Source of the DNA: Nereocystis luetkeana
Lineage: Eukaryota > Sar > Phaeophyceae > Laminariales > Laminariaceae
Direction of reading: 5' to 3'
Length of the DNA stretch: 64,000 bases
NCBI GenBank assembly: GCA_031213475.1
Contig: JARUPZ010000003.1
Span: forward strand, 6,750,740 to 6,814,739
The translations under genes and the position numbers were made by a program. Below the pieces are notes generated by a model that did no database searches, had not been told where the DNA came from, and was given only the letters and a program-made list of their open reading frames with translations. Of this stretch, positions 10,686-22,479 are shown in pieces. The stretch's first letter is position 1. Each line of letters starts with the position of its first letter.

Positions 10686-11236
10686 GGCATGTTCAACTCG
10701 ATATGTTTCGTCGTTGTGTTATATGCTATTATACAGAATAGGTTGACTCCGCTTCGTGGCGGGCGGCAACTATTTTGACGATGTTGGTGCTGCCAGGCTA
10801 GCCGATTCGGCTCTCTGCTTGACGCTGTCGATCCCTCTGTTTGACAATCCATTGAATATACGAATTGAGTCCATTTTGTTCCATTCGGGCACATCGTCGT
10901 GTTTGTTTCTTCATTAGTTGGGCTGGATATACAAAACTACCACACGTATATACGGCACCAACTGGGGTATGTGTTCAACTTGTTTGCCCTTGCGACATAT
11001 GTACCTACATTTTTAGTATGACGATTGACTACATTGAAGCGAGCATCACCAACATTCTTAAACGTAATAGGGGTATGGCATTCCTTGACCTATCACTGGT
11101 GTCGGTCAATCCTCCCCGAGGAGATGTATTGAATACCATAGTTCGGAGTGGAAAACAAATTATGGTACTGCACTCTCACGCCCTAAGGTACCTACGTCTT
11201 GGGTTCCGCGAAGACGAGCGTGGTTACTCGAGGAAA

Positions 11237-11640
11237 TTATGTGTAATTTCTTCGGGGTAATATTCCTTTTGATGGTCTACGATTCTTAGCCGCAGAAAAC
11301 AACTTGTTGAAAAAAATTTCCACAGAGAAGATTTTGTGACCAACCATGTGATTTTTTTGATAAACCATGATGTTTTGTTCTTTGAACCGGTGTGTCACTT
11401 GTTTCAAGAAGGAAATCGTAAGACGACAGATCGTGCAACTGCCCCTATCTCGAGGGGGAATACCATCCATAGCCTCACCAAGTCTGCAGTTCGCTGTTAA
11501 GGTATTTGCAACTATTTTGTGCGATATATGGCTATGGGTTTCAAGCACAGCAGTTGGTTTCTGTCTGTCCTGAGGACATTCTGTCACGGGCGAACGCTAT
11601 CCGTCAAAATCGGGACAAGGCTTCTTTCAGGCGCCTTCCT
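11237..11640 (-). other. orphan copy of the gene 5' flank, B1
   Basis: On the minus strand this stretch resembles the region upstream of the F5/8C-like genes (compare 41500-41760), including a worn version of the distal block. No signal-peptide exon or domain exon follows. Its counterpart in U3 is 51040-51333. It looks like the remainder of a further half-unit that lost its gene. Confidence 0.35.
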
Positions 11641-12805
11641 AGCATCCATATCCCCACCAATTGCGCAGGACGCATTGCCATTGTATTTCGCGATATGCGT
11701 GGTTTTCTAAGTACCGTAAAGCCAGGTGTTTTTCTCACAAAGTTTCAAGACAGAGTTCTTGCATCCCCGTTTAGGCTAGGGTCAATTTGTCGTCATGAAT
11801 GGATCTGTGTTGTAAGTGAGAATTTGGGATGACTTTCATGCCCTCCGTCTTTTACTCTTTACAAGGTTCCCCTTCGGCACGTGGATGGCTCGAAATCCGG
11901 GGGGTGTCGCAAGTTGAAAAGTGATGTTAACATATTTACCGCCTTGGATCTGTATGATCAGCAGGATATGTATGATCATCCTGCGTGGAATCTGTGTGAT
12001 CTGAACTATCTGTACATATTAACCGGGAGGAGGTCTGTACGATTCGCAGGATCAGTATGATCTGCAGGAGTTCTCTAGGAATGATCTGGAGCATCTTTAA
12101 AAGCTGGATACCTCACACTTGTTTCAGCATGTTTGGCAACAACAGGAGCAGCAAGATAAGCAACCGCATGGCACGGGCAAAAACAAAATACGGGTACCCG
12201 TAAGAAACTCAACCTGTGCCAGCAACAGCAGTAGAAGCAGCTAGCTGTGCCGTGATTGTGTGTAGTAGCAGTAGCGGCAGGAACAACAGCAGTAGCAGAA
12301 TTGTAAGCAAACAGCGTGACACGGGCACATTGTAGAAAATACGGAGAACGCTCGGCTACCATAACATTACACGCAACGCTAGTCTTGTGCGGGGTACGAA
12401 GATCGGATAAATAAATGATGAATCGCCGAGAGGTACTCAAAGCAATCTACCAGGCAAAGTATGTGGTGAATACAGCGTTTTCGCATGTCTTGTATCCAAG
12501 CAGTTACGAGCACACCAGCACTGTCAGCAGCAGCAGCAGGATCAGCAGCAACACTCAGCAGCGCTAGACCAACACTCGATTGTAGCTGCACTCTTAAGCC
12601 TGTTGTTGCGGTTCTTCGACAGCTACGTACTGCTCGAGCAGCCCTCGAGCGCATGATGAGCATAAGTAGGTCAGGATTCCCAAGCATGGCCTTCTGCACC
12701 GCAAAAAAAGACACGGGACCACGATCACTCGATTCTTTCAAGCGCAACGAGCACGAGACAAACACGAGCACGGCGTGGCCGAGCAGACACGGACACACGC
12801 GCACT

Positions 12806-12866
12806 CAGCAGCAGCAACAGCAGCAGCGGCATCAGCAGCAGCAGCAGCAGCAGCAGCAGCATCAGT
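12806..12866 (+). repeat. interrupted (CAG)n tract
   Basis: About 20 trinucleotides, mostly CAG with CAA, CGG and CAT interruptions. It would encode polyglutamine on the plus strand, or polyalanine in another frame. It is absent from B2. Confidence 0.8.
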
Positions 12867-13073
12867 AGCACCCATCGCCACTCGTGCAATACTCGACTCG
12901 AACAGCACACTTGCACCTGCTTCTGTTGGTGGTTTACTGATGCGTACTGCTCCAGCATGATGAGCTTGATCAGCACAAATTCGAGCAGCACTGTGTGCTG
13001 CTCTTGCATCTGCAGCAAGAAGCGTGGAAAACTGAATGTTTGCAGCTAAAAATAGAAAGATCCGGGTTGGTTT

Positions 13074-13310
13074 TCAAACCCCGGTATGGCCTTTCGGAAA
13101 AGGGACACCATCCCCTCGGTTGCTTGCTGGGTGACGTGACTTTGGCCATAAAGAGCATGGGCCACGGAACCCAGCCGGGTTCAACGCTTGCACCGTACCG
13201 TCCACGCCGCCCCTCTGCGCACCCCGCAGCTGGAAGAACAAAACATAACCCGCGGCCAAACGAGAATCGTGGACTGTTCCGGAAAAAACCGGCCATTTGG
13301 TACCAAGCAT
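13074..13310 (-). pseudogene. fragment related to the last exon of the candidate gene at 17226-17788
   Basis: On the minus strand a frame reads YGASVEPGWVPW. It aligns with YNASVDPGRPPW at the end of the gene at 17226-17788 and with YDASLNPGRAPW in B2. The DNA also aligns around CAGCTGCGGGG. This is a third, diverged copy of that region inside B1. No upstream exon was found next to it. Confidence 0.3.
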
Positions 13311-13429
13311 TATCTTGCAAAAACAAATCGCTCACTAGTACGCACGAAACGCTGCACGAATTCTTATAATCACTCATCATAAGTGGTTATTTGTTCATCC
13401 ATCAACATTTTGTTCCAGGGCTTCTTGGA

Positions 13430-13690
13430 AGCCGATGGCCAGGGCCAGCCCGGCCGGGCCGATCCGAAAACTGTCATCGGACGGGCTGGGTCGGGTTGTT
13501 CACGGCCGACGAATTTTAATCGGGACTCGCCGCATATGTTCCGCAACCATGTTTTGCCGGGGAGGCAACCATATATATATCCCGTCAAAAATGGGTGGAA
13601 GGCGGGCCGGTCTGCGATCCATGGTATGTCCGCTCTGAAATGCCTCCCCTGCTCTGCCCATGACACAGATCATGTATTTGGCGGGCCTAC
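13430..13690. repeat. GC-rich element 1 (B1)
   Basis: Dense GGCCGGGC-type sequence that stands out from the surrounding composition. It is matched in reverse complement at 50395-50690 of U3. Function unknown. Confidence 0.4.
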
Positions 13691-14519
13691 CCGCGGTTCA
13701 ACCCGTAGCGTGAGGTGTACTTCGGCTGCTACTACAAATATACTACAACTGCTACTAGCACGACGTCCGTCCCGCCCATTGCATGGCTCACATGGGTTTA
13801 CGTCCCGAGCTGAGACGCGGCACATAGAACATGTACTGGTCCTACTGCTACAACGTCCGTCAACGCTGATCCGCTGTTGGTGGTCTTCGTACACAATATC
13901 TGATCGTGACCTTGGTACCTGTTGTTGGCATACCGAGGACACTCATTGCTATCTCCGGGACCTAGGCACCACTAATGTAGTACCCCTGGGGCAATTCAAA
14001 CCGAACCGCTTAGCGAAAACGGGATGAAATGCGCCTGGACCGGCGACATCATGGGATCGGAAGTTGAACGACGTTCACTTTTGAGTGCATAATTGTCGAA
14101 CCGATAATGATAACTGATGTTACAGTCTGGGAAGCCGTCGACCAAAGAGCAGTTGCGGCGTCGTGTGAAAAGCTCACATGGATGAGGTATCGAGATCAGT
14201 AGCAGGGGTTCTTGCAGAAGCAAGTGTTGCAACAGAAGTTGTAGCTGTAGCCGGTGCCTCCGCAGCAGTGGGTGCTGGGCCAAGCAGAAGCTAAATAAAT
14301 GTGGTTGTGCGTCAGTCAGGGCGGAAGCCGTCGGTCTACGGCATTAGGGTACACACACTGTATGAGTAGAGGGCATATTATGTGCCTCGCGAATAGAGCT
14401 TTGCGGTGCGGAAGCAGTTGGACAATTGGACCCAAACTAACTAAAATACGAAATACCAACGAAATCACTCGAGCGGACATGCGTAACCTTACCGAACGCG
14501 ATGGTACACGGACCTTGCC

Positions 14520-14775
14520 GTGTTTCTGCGCCGTCGAATACGCTGGCCGGCCAATGTGTTTTGTGGGGCCGGCCCGTTTGGAGCCCCGGTTTCATCGGTC
14601 TCGCAGCCAGTGCTATTGGCAGGGCAAGACCGAGGACTACATTTTTGGTGGGCCGGGCCGCCCCAGAGAATATTTGAACGCTTTGTTAACCGAGCCGGGC
14701 CGGGCCGTTGCCCATCATGTGACAAATGGATGGGCCAAGCCGGGACGGCCGGCGGGGTCGATGTTGACTCCGGAC
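14520..14775. repeat. GC-rich element 2 (B1)
   Basis: Runs of GGGCCGGCC and CCGAGCCGGGCCGGGCC. The piece GAGCCCCGGTTTCATCGGTC is identical apart from one base to the reverse complement near 49500. Element 2 resembles element 1 in motif content. It could be a worn mobile element; no terminal repeats were identified. Confidence 0.4.
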
Positions 14776-16880
14776 CCGCCACCAAAGTTTGTCCATGACC
14801 ACTATATATCTTGTCCAGCGTATAACGATTGATTGCAAAGAATAGCAACGAGAATTTATCAACATAAAATACACAAAGGTACCCTTGGGGATGTGTGTAT
14901 TCTGAAACCCCAAGTGCGCCGCAAGGCGAAAAGGGAACCACAGGCAAACACTCGTATAGGTGTCCTTGGCGAACATGGGAGCCATGGGTTAGCGTAGGGC
15001 TCAAAGGAAATATTAACAATGTTGTAGTCGGCAGGAACTGAGTACTACTATTTCTGTGGTCAGTACTACACTAACACATGCAAGCCTTTTTATCGGTGAA
15101 CTACTATACCGTCACTTCACAACACTACCACTACCACGCACACGGTCAAAGGTAGAAGCAGCATGCACTCTTCAAAATACTACAAGGTACACTACAACTA
15201 CTACGACTACTAACTATGCTACGAAGTGCTGCTGCTCAACAAACGCTCAGGCGTTGCACCGACGACCACACGGCAAATAAAACAGCCAAACAGTCACGCG
15301 GTACGATGAGTTAGGCCATCATATAAATACGGTTAATATGCACAACCACGAGTGATTAACGTAGATAGATGCAGTACAGGTAGAAGCGGTAAGGGGAAAC
15401 ACTACACAACTATAGATACTACTACTGCTCCTATATTCCTGGCTTCCTTCCGACGGCAACGTAGCATGCGAGCGTTGCCATGGGTCGGGGGCCTGACAGC
15501 TATATTGGTAATGTTAGCATGCACCACAGACACTTCTACTACGCAGACAGATTTACTGATGTAGTACGAAAGAAGCAACGTGCACGCTAGCAACCCAATT
15601 GACATCATTACTACGACTACCAATCATTTTGTATATGTACAGGCTACGCACTATATACGGTTGACGGCATATTCTGCTCTTACTTGGTCAGGTAAGGACA
15701 GCGTGCTTACATGAACAACCGCAGTAGTGGCCAAACGATCGACTGCGACTGTTGCTTCTACTGAAATTCAAGTACTCCTACTTATATTGAGCAGCCATTA
15801 ATGTAGGCAGCATGCACTGGGTATCATGGTTTTTTATAGGTATTAAATACGACTATACTACAACTATTATACCCTATACTGCCTGCTGCTATAGCTGTTT
15901 GTCAAAGTAGGGGCGATAGTACCGAAATGCCAGAGGATATACATATTCACTCATGATAGCAGCAAGAAGCTCTCTGTATATATTCATGTCCGGGTATACG
16001 TAAGCTTGGGGCACGATGAAAACATTGTCGGCATTCGTCATGAAAGGTTTCTAAAGATGGAACGACTGTCGAATACCTATTCATGACACTCGCAGCTGAA
16101 TCTTGGCAAACAGCAGTGAAACTCTAACATCATTATTGAAGTCAATAGGCAGTAACTCAGCTGTAGACATTCCTGTACTACAGGTCTACACACGATTTTA
16201 TGTCATCATGAAAAAAACATCTGCACTTGTGATGAATTGATTATTTTTACGCTCGAATTACTTACCGTCCATAACGGGATATGCTCCTGGTTACAGCAGT
16301 GGACTCAGCACTACACCAGCACTAACCCCTACAAATACAACGACTACTCCTACTTCTACTACGACCACTACTTCTACTCTTACTACTCCTACTAATACTC
16401 CAACTACTCCGGTACGATTCCTATATATATATGTACAGGATATATATACCTGGAACTAATTTGTACCCAGGTAGACGGACGGAGGGGGTCAGTTTCGTTG
16501 TCACGTACGTGCAAGGTGTGAGATTTGTTGTGTACGTCAAACCGCAAGGTATACCCTAAACGAACACCGGTCAGGTACTTGTATAGCGGGCGATTGGAAT
16601 AGGATTAACATCCTCAGCAAGTGGGTGGAGGAGTGACCAATATTCGGTATTAAAAAAGCACACAGCTCGTCGTATCGAATGTACTTGTCCTGAGCTTTCA
16701 GCACAGAAATATATAGTGTCTACCTTGGCAGTGTAGCCGTGTGGTCCATGCCTGCTGGCACAACGAGGAAGCGCAGCGAAACTGGACGCAGTATGGTTCT
16801 GGCTCTGTGGCTCTTGCCCGTTGGGATAACGTGCTGCTGAGAGTGTGATACTTGGAAACTAGCTAGGTATGACGCGTTTG
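14776..16880. repeat. CTA/TAC-rich low-complexity region (B1), no gene supported
   Basis: Clusters of CTACTAC, ACTACTAC and related trinucleotides recur from 15060 to 15550 and from 16300 to 16410, with ordinary sequence between. U3 carries the reverse complement (TAG-rich) at about 47570-49080. Open frames here are Thr/Tyr- or Ser-rich by composition only. Confidence 0.5.
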
Positions 16881-16884
16881 CCCC

Positions 16885-17223
16885 GTGCAGACAATGCTCC
16901 CAGCTAGACGGAGCGTTGTAGTCACGAATGTGGTCTGCGTTGTTAGGTGTATACCGCCTGACAAAGGGCTTGGTGCAACCGATTCGGCGGCCGATATATG
17001 TGTACGGCTGGTACTCCTGTTGCTGCAGCTGCTGCGGCTACTTCGTCTGCTGTGTGAGGTTGAAAAAAATATACTGGAGAGGGAGCTTCGACAAGGGTTA
17101 GAGGGTAGCGGTCTATTGAACGTGAAAAAATGTGGGCTTTTCTATTTTACCTACTCGACTCGGCGAGGCGGAAAGCAACCGCATGTTTTTAAGAGCCTGA
17201 TCAGCGACGTTGAATATTTCTAG
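16885..17223 (+). CDS. hypothetical leucine-rich ORF, conserved in B1 and B2
   Basis: The ATG and the frame are kept in B2 (46710-46994, minus) with a single in-frame 3-base indel. About 72% of residues agree. The opening MQTMLPARRSVVVTNV is identical, followed by a leucine-rich run (VLLLLQLLRLLRLLCEV) that could form a helix or membrane segment. The end abuts, tail to tail, the candidate secreted gene at 17226-17788. Substitutions are too evenly spread to prove selection. Confidence 0.25.
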   Translation: MQTMLPARRSVVVTNVVCVVRCIPPDKGLGATDSAADICVRLVLLLLQLLRLLRLLCEVEKNILERELRQGLEGSGLLNVKKCGLFYFTYSTRRGGKQPHVFKSLISDVEYF

Positions 17224-17225
17224 TG

Positions 17226-17788
17226 TCACCACGGTGGTCGGCCGGGATCTACACTTGCGTTGTAATAAATCCACGGCTCCCTCGCTTGCCTCGCAGCTGA
17301 AAGTGCGAAAGGGAACCATCGGTCGCCGGAGAGCAGCACTGACAAACACACAAAGTGCATATTACACCTATATCACGAAGAGGAATTTCTTAACTGTTAA
17401 CCTGTGGGTGTATGAGCATATCCGAGTGGGGTTGTTACCAGTATCCCACAGGTTTTGTTCAGACTGAGTAACGAATATTCGTTCTGATTGATTCGGATTA
17501 CGCACTTCCTCCTCACGCAATGCACGAGAGCGACAAGCACTTGGCATGATTGACATTTTTTTCCCAAATATCCATAACTCCACTGTTTTTTAGCGTATTG
17601 TTGACTTGGACTACTACAGTGGGATCTGTCTTATACTGCCCAACAAACAGATGGTACTGCGAAGACTCCCCAAAACAGGGACAGTGGAATTACACCTACT
17701 CCTGTATATTTTGTCCGATAATATTTTGCGCCCTAGCTTCGAACGTTACCGTCATGAAAGCAACTAAAAGGGCAGATATGAGCTTCAT
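17226..17788 (-). CDS. candidate small secreted protein, three exons (B1)
   Basis: Exon 1 (17700-17788) encodes MKLISALLVAFMTVTFEARA, a textbook signal peptide with an ARA cleavage site, and ends at GTAGGT. Exon 2 (17402-17625) follows an AG acceptor, stays open for 74 codons and carries a cysteine cluster (KKCQSCQ, then HC, KC, TC), ending CAG/GTTAAC. Exon 3 (17226-17338) follows TTTGTCAG and ends SVDPGRPPW. Phases fit throughout, giving 141 aa. Introns of 74 and 63 nt are shorter than those of the F5/8C-like genes, which lowers confidence. The B2 copy has lost the exon 2 acceptor and has frame breaks. No family recognised; location outside the cell is inferred from the signal peptide. Confidence 0.33.
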
Positions 17789-18287
17789 AGATAGGGCATG
17801 CCCGTGAGTGTTACAAAGCGGCAGCAGTTTCGTGTCCTGTTTCCGGGCGGACGTCGTCCTTGCTTGACCGTGTAGGTTCCGGGCCCTTGGATTATCGATT
17901 GCCCGTGTTTTTTTCCCCTCTAGAACACGAGCAGGAGAAACACAAAAAACTGAGCTTGCAGTGGACACCCCTTGAACCAATATATGAAAAATAGGACTCT
18001 AAAGCTCAAAGGCCAACAACTACACGACGGGTAGAAAAAAAATGTGTCTCATAGCGCCCAATTGATTATAGTCTGAATCCCGAAAGGGTTCCAAATCCTC
18101 TTCCAGCATTCCCAATATGATCCCCTCTCATCAAGGCGGGAGAGAGTAGAGAGTGAGTGTGAATCACTGGACTATCGGAATAAAATTCGCAGTTTCCACG
18201 GGACACTCACCCCTGAAATGTACTTGACACATCAGCTTCTAGTCTCCAATATGTCTAGAGAATGTGATCTGATGCTTTGCTTGCTCT

Positions 18288-19672
18288 ATGATCCTTAGCG
18301 ACATCTATCTACAGAAAATAAATGTCTACCACGTTTTGTCGACAAAATGGCGCCAACGCGAATCAAGTCCCTTTTTTTTCACGGCTGAGGCCTACCATGC
18401 CGACTCCGCCCCGATCATGCTCTGGGGCCTCACCCAGTCTGTATTTGTGAGTCCATTTCCACGCTGCAGTCCGCCTTACACTCAAGAAGCACCAACAGCC
18501 TACGATCGACTTCTATCGACGCCCACCGACTCCAAACACATTAGGCACCCGGTCGTAACGATTGCCCTCGTGGCAACGAGTACAGTAGGTGGTGTACATT
18601 ACGGGGACGCAACCGCAGCGGACGCACCATAAGGTACACGGATGGACGGCTTCAAGAATAACATCTGCTGCAAAGTCGTGATGGGACAACGCACAACCCA
18701 ACAAAACATTTATCGCACCAATCTCGAAGGTCGTCGAACCATTGTGGTGTTTGCCACGTTCTGGAATGCCGACCATACCTCACGCAAGACTGGCGCTACC
18801 TACTATTTGAATACGTATTTGTATGGAACGTACGGTGGTGCGTGCATGACCTCGAGGGAAAACATCTACTACTGCGGTATTCGTTCACCAGATCCACGGC
18901 TGGCAGACACGGCCTACATACGTTGAAACCACTCTTGTTTCGACATAGAAAGACGAAACACAGCTTAAACACAGACGTCACACGGCTGGTTCCCAGTTCG
19001 CTCGTGGGTGTCCAGTCGCTCCCGATTTGATGGGGACGTTACTTCACCAAGATCTCCACCTGAACGATGCATCGAAGGGTGTTTTCAAATTCTAGCGAAA
19101 TCAGGTTGTGATCAACGCTGCGTCAGAACAAAACACTCGAGTCTTTAGCTTGCACCCTAAAAAGCAAAGAAAACGCTTGAGGTGGGCGTGGCCAATACAT
19201 GCCTCATCGAGACGGAAGGTACGGATGGTAAACTGGCTTCAGTTGTATTCGAGTAGATCAATCGTCCCATCGGGGAAACGTGTCGATTCCTATATTCTGG
19301 TGAATTGAAAGTCTGGCCCACTTTTATCTAGTGGAGGCATTGGGGCACCTTCTGCACAATGACGTTCAAGACATCACATGGGTGGAGCTGTGATCTCCGT
19401 ACATACGAAAACTGGTATGCCACTAGATTTTCTTTCGAAGGGAAAAAGTACACCGTCTAATAATGTCACAGTATACCGGCGTGCACGTCTACCAACCCCA
19501 AACAGGCGACATCCATGCGGGTTTCACTTTATTGTTGCAACGTGGGCCGTACTACATTGACGACGTTGACAAGGAGCGCATATATATCCGTGGCGTTGAT
19601 CCCTATGAAATATCAACCGACCGCCTGTTTTCACAGTCACGTCGGTTTGTATCTTTTCAAACCTCGAGGTAA
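18288..19672 (+). pseudogene. decayed gene of unknown family (B1)
   Basis: Three pieces keep a frame that can be followed into B2 (44257-45603, minus): 18288-18632 with GLTQSVFVSPFPRCSPPY, 18642-18926 with GQRTTQQN and NLEGRRTIVV, and 19463-19672 with QYTGVHVYQPQTGDIHAGF. Stops separate them, so no continuous protein is possible here. The third piece recurs, worn, in the ~1.7-kb tandem copies of the A halves. The gene ran towards the F5/8C-like gene, tail to tail. I recognise no family. Confidence 0.35.
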
Positions 19673-19934
19673 CAAAACACTATACTGAATAGTCGGCGGC
19701 CGATGGTCGTGGACATGAAAAACAACATCGTGCAAACCTTTGGCAAGCGATACCCGGTGTCTCAATACCTAAATTTTGCGCCGATGCAGCCTCGTGTCAA
19801 TTCCACGTTGAACGTCTGGTTTTGAGATTATACCAATTAATTGGTGAACAGATAACAGTATGTTGTCCTCGTTCCGTACTTTAATTTGAACGAAATCGAT
19901 CGAGCAATATATTAGCAGTGGCGGGTATATATGT

Positions 19935-21895
19935 TTAGCCGTTGGAAAGTGTTTCTCGCTTTCCTAGCAATGTGCAGCTACCAACACACCGCCGACATTT
20001 CCCGACAGGTCCGATAACCTGCAAAAAGCAACCATTGAGGCACGTGTAAATGTCGAGAGCAGTCATGATACAGCATACTTGTCACACTATACTAAGTGCT
20101 ATATGGGACCAGATTAACGGCATGCAGGTCGTGCAGGTAGACATCATCATTATCCTAACGCTATCGCGACGCACCTCGGTGATGCTCAGCCAAACGTCGG
20201 TGTTCCACTTAGGGTCGTACAGGCAAAGCTTGAGCTCCTCAGTCTCATCGGTGTAGAGGTCATACGTCTGGAATCCGTTCGTCTTGCCACTCGACGAGAT
20301 TGTGCTGTGGTAGGCATGGTTGTCGAACACGTCTAACGTCCGGGTTCTAGACGTACCCAGGTGGAAGGCAATTCTAATCTTCTCAATGTCCTGGGGTTCC
20401 TCGAAGTAGTACGTGATGCAGCAACCGTCATCCTCATCAGAGCTGTCGAGGATATTCCCCTGGCACGACCAGCGAGAGTTGGCCCATATATCGTTATCCC
20501 GAGTGTTTTTGGGTACGCAGCCGTTCGGGCTGCAGCCACTGCCAGACGTCCGCGTGTCGTATCCATTGGCCTTGACGTCCACCCAGGTACGCTCGCTCGC
20601 GTCGACAAGGGCTGGTATGCGCACGTTATGAGATGGGGGGAAATTAGGTGCGTGAGAAATGTGGCTTTGCTCTGTTTACAGTGTAGAACGTTATACTTCT
20701 GCGTGTACCCATATAGTGTACGCAAAGAGTACAGCATGACAGGTTCTACTTAGCATTGCCCTTACTGCCCAATTTTCGCGCTTCGAACAAATTTCGACTG
20801 AACGTTCTCAATTTAGCTTTGACTAACGTACGTATATGTATATGACCATATCAGTTGTGTGAACACAAATTCGACTTCCAATACTGACTACATTGATGCA
20901 AGGGGTTTCAGCTATTCCTCCGCTATGGAGACATATCGCAACAACGGGCGTTTGCCAATACTACAGTACGTGCGATCAGTTTGTACGTGTATCATCGACA
21001 TTCTAAACTGTGCACGGTTCCTGACAACAAGCACACCCACAGGTAAATTGAAGTTGGAGAGTAGGTTGGCTTCGTTGTTACCGCCAATTACTCGGGACAC
21101 TGGTGCCAGGAATAGCTCGGACAATATTTGTAAACTATTTTTCGAAACAAATATATCACCTTACCTAGGTCGACAGAAAGCGTGATATATACAGCGGTAC
21201 ATACGTTCGTCCTGTTTCGAAAAATCGCTGGTACCATCTACTTTAGGTGTACACCAGATGGGGGTCCCCGCCTTCGTTAGGCATGCTTGAGACGGTATGG
21301 CCACGGTTTCTGCTTGAGTGCTCCATGAATAAACGGCTCTAAATACAAGTTTGGATTGTATTCCTTTTCTTCGTGCATGAGGTAACCTAAGTTCTGGAGC
21401 ACTTCATCAGTTAGTTGCTTCTAAATAATTTTTGCCTTTTGGTATCGTTCATTTTGCAGAAGGGATTAATGAGACTCGAACGAGAGCTGGCGAAAACACC
21501 GGCAGAAACTGGGCCATGGCTTTTTTGCGACTGTTGATATCCTCTCTAACTGCGTGTATATAATACTACTAGTGATTTACATTCGTGCTTCGTAATGGGC
21601 TCCATATTTCACACAAAGGCGCCATTGCCATGCTATCAACTATATTCCATTGCACATAAATATTCCATCGTCCTGCCACAAGCAGGTAGACAATATATTG
21701 TTTGCCAATCTCTGGAACCAAACACGACAATACTGGCCTTTTCTACAAGCAACTGCCCGGTTGTCCAGCCGCATGGCGGTGGGTACAGATACATAATTGC
21801 ATCGCCTTGGAAGCACGAGAACGTTTATAGTTCTTACCAGAGGTAGTGCCTACAATCGCAGCGAAGATGGTGACCAGGATAGCGGAAGAGCGCAT
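19935..21895 (-). CDS. secreted discoidin-like (F5/8 type C / CBM32-like) domain protein, copy B1
   Basis: This is the most complete copy. Exon 1 (21838-21895) encodes MRSSAILVTIFAAIVGTTS and ends at GTAAGAA. Intron 1 is 1226 nt. Exon 2 (20175-20611) is again 437 nt and carries the whole domain with NSRWSCQG, the IAFHLGTSRTRTLDV strand and WLSITE. A GTGCGT donor opens a 156-nt intron closed by TTTTTGCAG. Exon 3 (19935-20018) adds VIGPVGKCRRCVGSC and ends at TAA. Total 192 aa, with nine cysteines. In the domain it differs from A1 by D54K, S75D, K79E and D119A. A likely extracellular binding protein; the ligand is not visible. Confidence 0.75.
21245..21340 (-). other. conserved block in intron 1 (B1)
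   Basis: Diverged counterpart of the A1 intronic block: GAGCCGTTTATTCATGGAGC on the gene strand, with the downstream GGACCCC part kept. Same relative place in the intron. Confidence 0.4.
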
Positions 21896-21962
21896 GGTGA
21901 TATAGTCTTGTGTAGGAATTAGTAGTGTGAAGTAAAGAAGGTAGTGTGTTTGGAGAAGAGGA

Positions 21963-21995
21963 GTGCGGAATGAGGTGGTGGGTACTCTAAGCTCG
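21963..21995 (-). promoter_or_regulatory. conserved proximal block, gene copy B1
   Basis: CGAGCTTAGAGTACCCACCA followed by CTCATTCCGCAC on the gene strand, 68 nt upstream of the ATG. Same spacing as in A1 and A2. Confidence 0.5.
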
Positions 21996-22457
21996 ATGAT
22001 GAAGGCGGACCAACACGACCGAAGGAGTTCAACGTATGAGTTATCGTACGTTTTTCTTTTCAACGACGACGCTTGCATTTCGCCGAAGAAAGTCATAATA
22101 TCTTCGTCGGGCTATTTGAGGGTGCAAGTGGTCTACGATTCGGCAGGACATATAGCCGTCGCTTGCAACTTGTTGAAGCTATTTGCAAATAAATCCGGGT
22201 TTGGTGATACTCCATATCGAGCTCAGAATAGTCCATGATTTTTGTTCTGGCATAGGGTGCGTCGTTCGCTCAAATGAGCAGATCGTCGAAACGAGTGTTC
22301 CACGAAGAAAACAATACATTGCACGAACAAACACATGTTCGAAAGTTGCAACAGTACGGTGGGTCGTCGTGAATGCAGAGATAAGCAGTCTGTCCGAAAG
22401 ATTGATTGGCTTAACGTCCACTGGTTTTTTCCCGTCGGTGTATCGTGCAATGTGTCA

Positions 22458-22471
22458 CGGGAGGGCGTCAC
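22458..22471 (-). promoter_or_regulatory. conserved distal 14-mer (B1)
   Basis: Identical GTGACGCCCTCCCG, 563 nt upstream of the ATG, within a longer block shared with B2. Confidence 0.3.
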
Positions 22472-22479
22472 CTGTCGAA

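Larger units (their letters stand above)
11640..13380. other. B1-specific ~1.4-kb segment rich in CAG, no gene supported
   Basis: B2 has only about 0.3 kb between matching flanks (50710-51000) where B1 has about 1.7 kb. The extra DNA holds scattered GATCTGTATGATCAGCAGGA-like repeats near 11945-12075 and CAG-rich stretches from 12120 to 12870. Open frames here are simple-sequence artefacts. Confidence 0.45.

Noticed and set aside
12485-12868. Polyglutamine/polyalanine open frame
   Set aside because: It is produced by the CAG-rich simple sequence, lacks a counterpart in B2, and has no non-repetitive conserved part.
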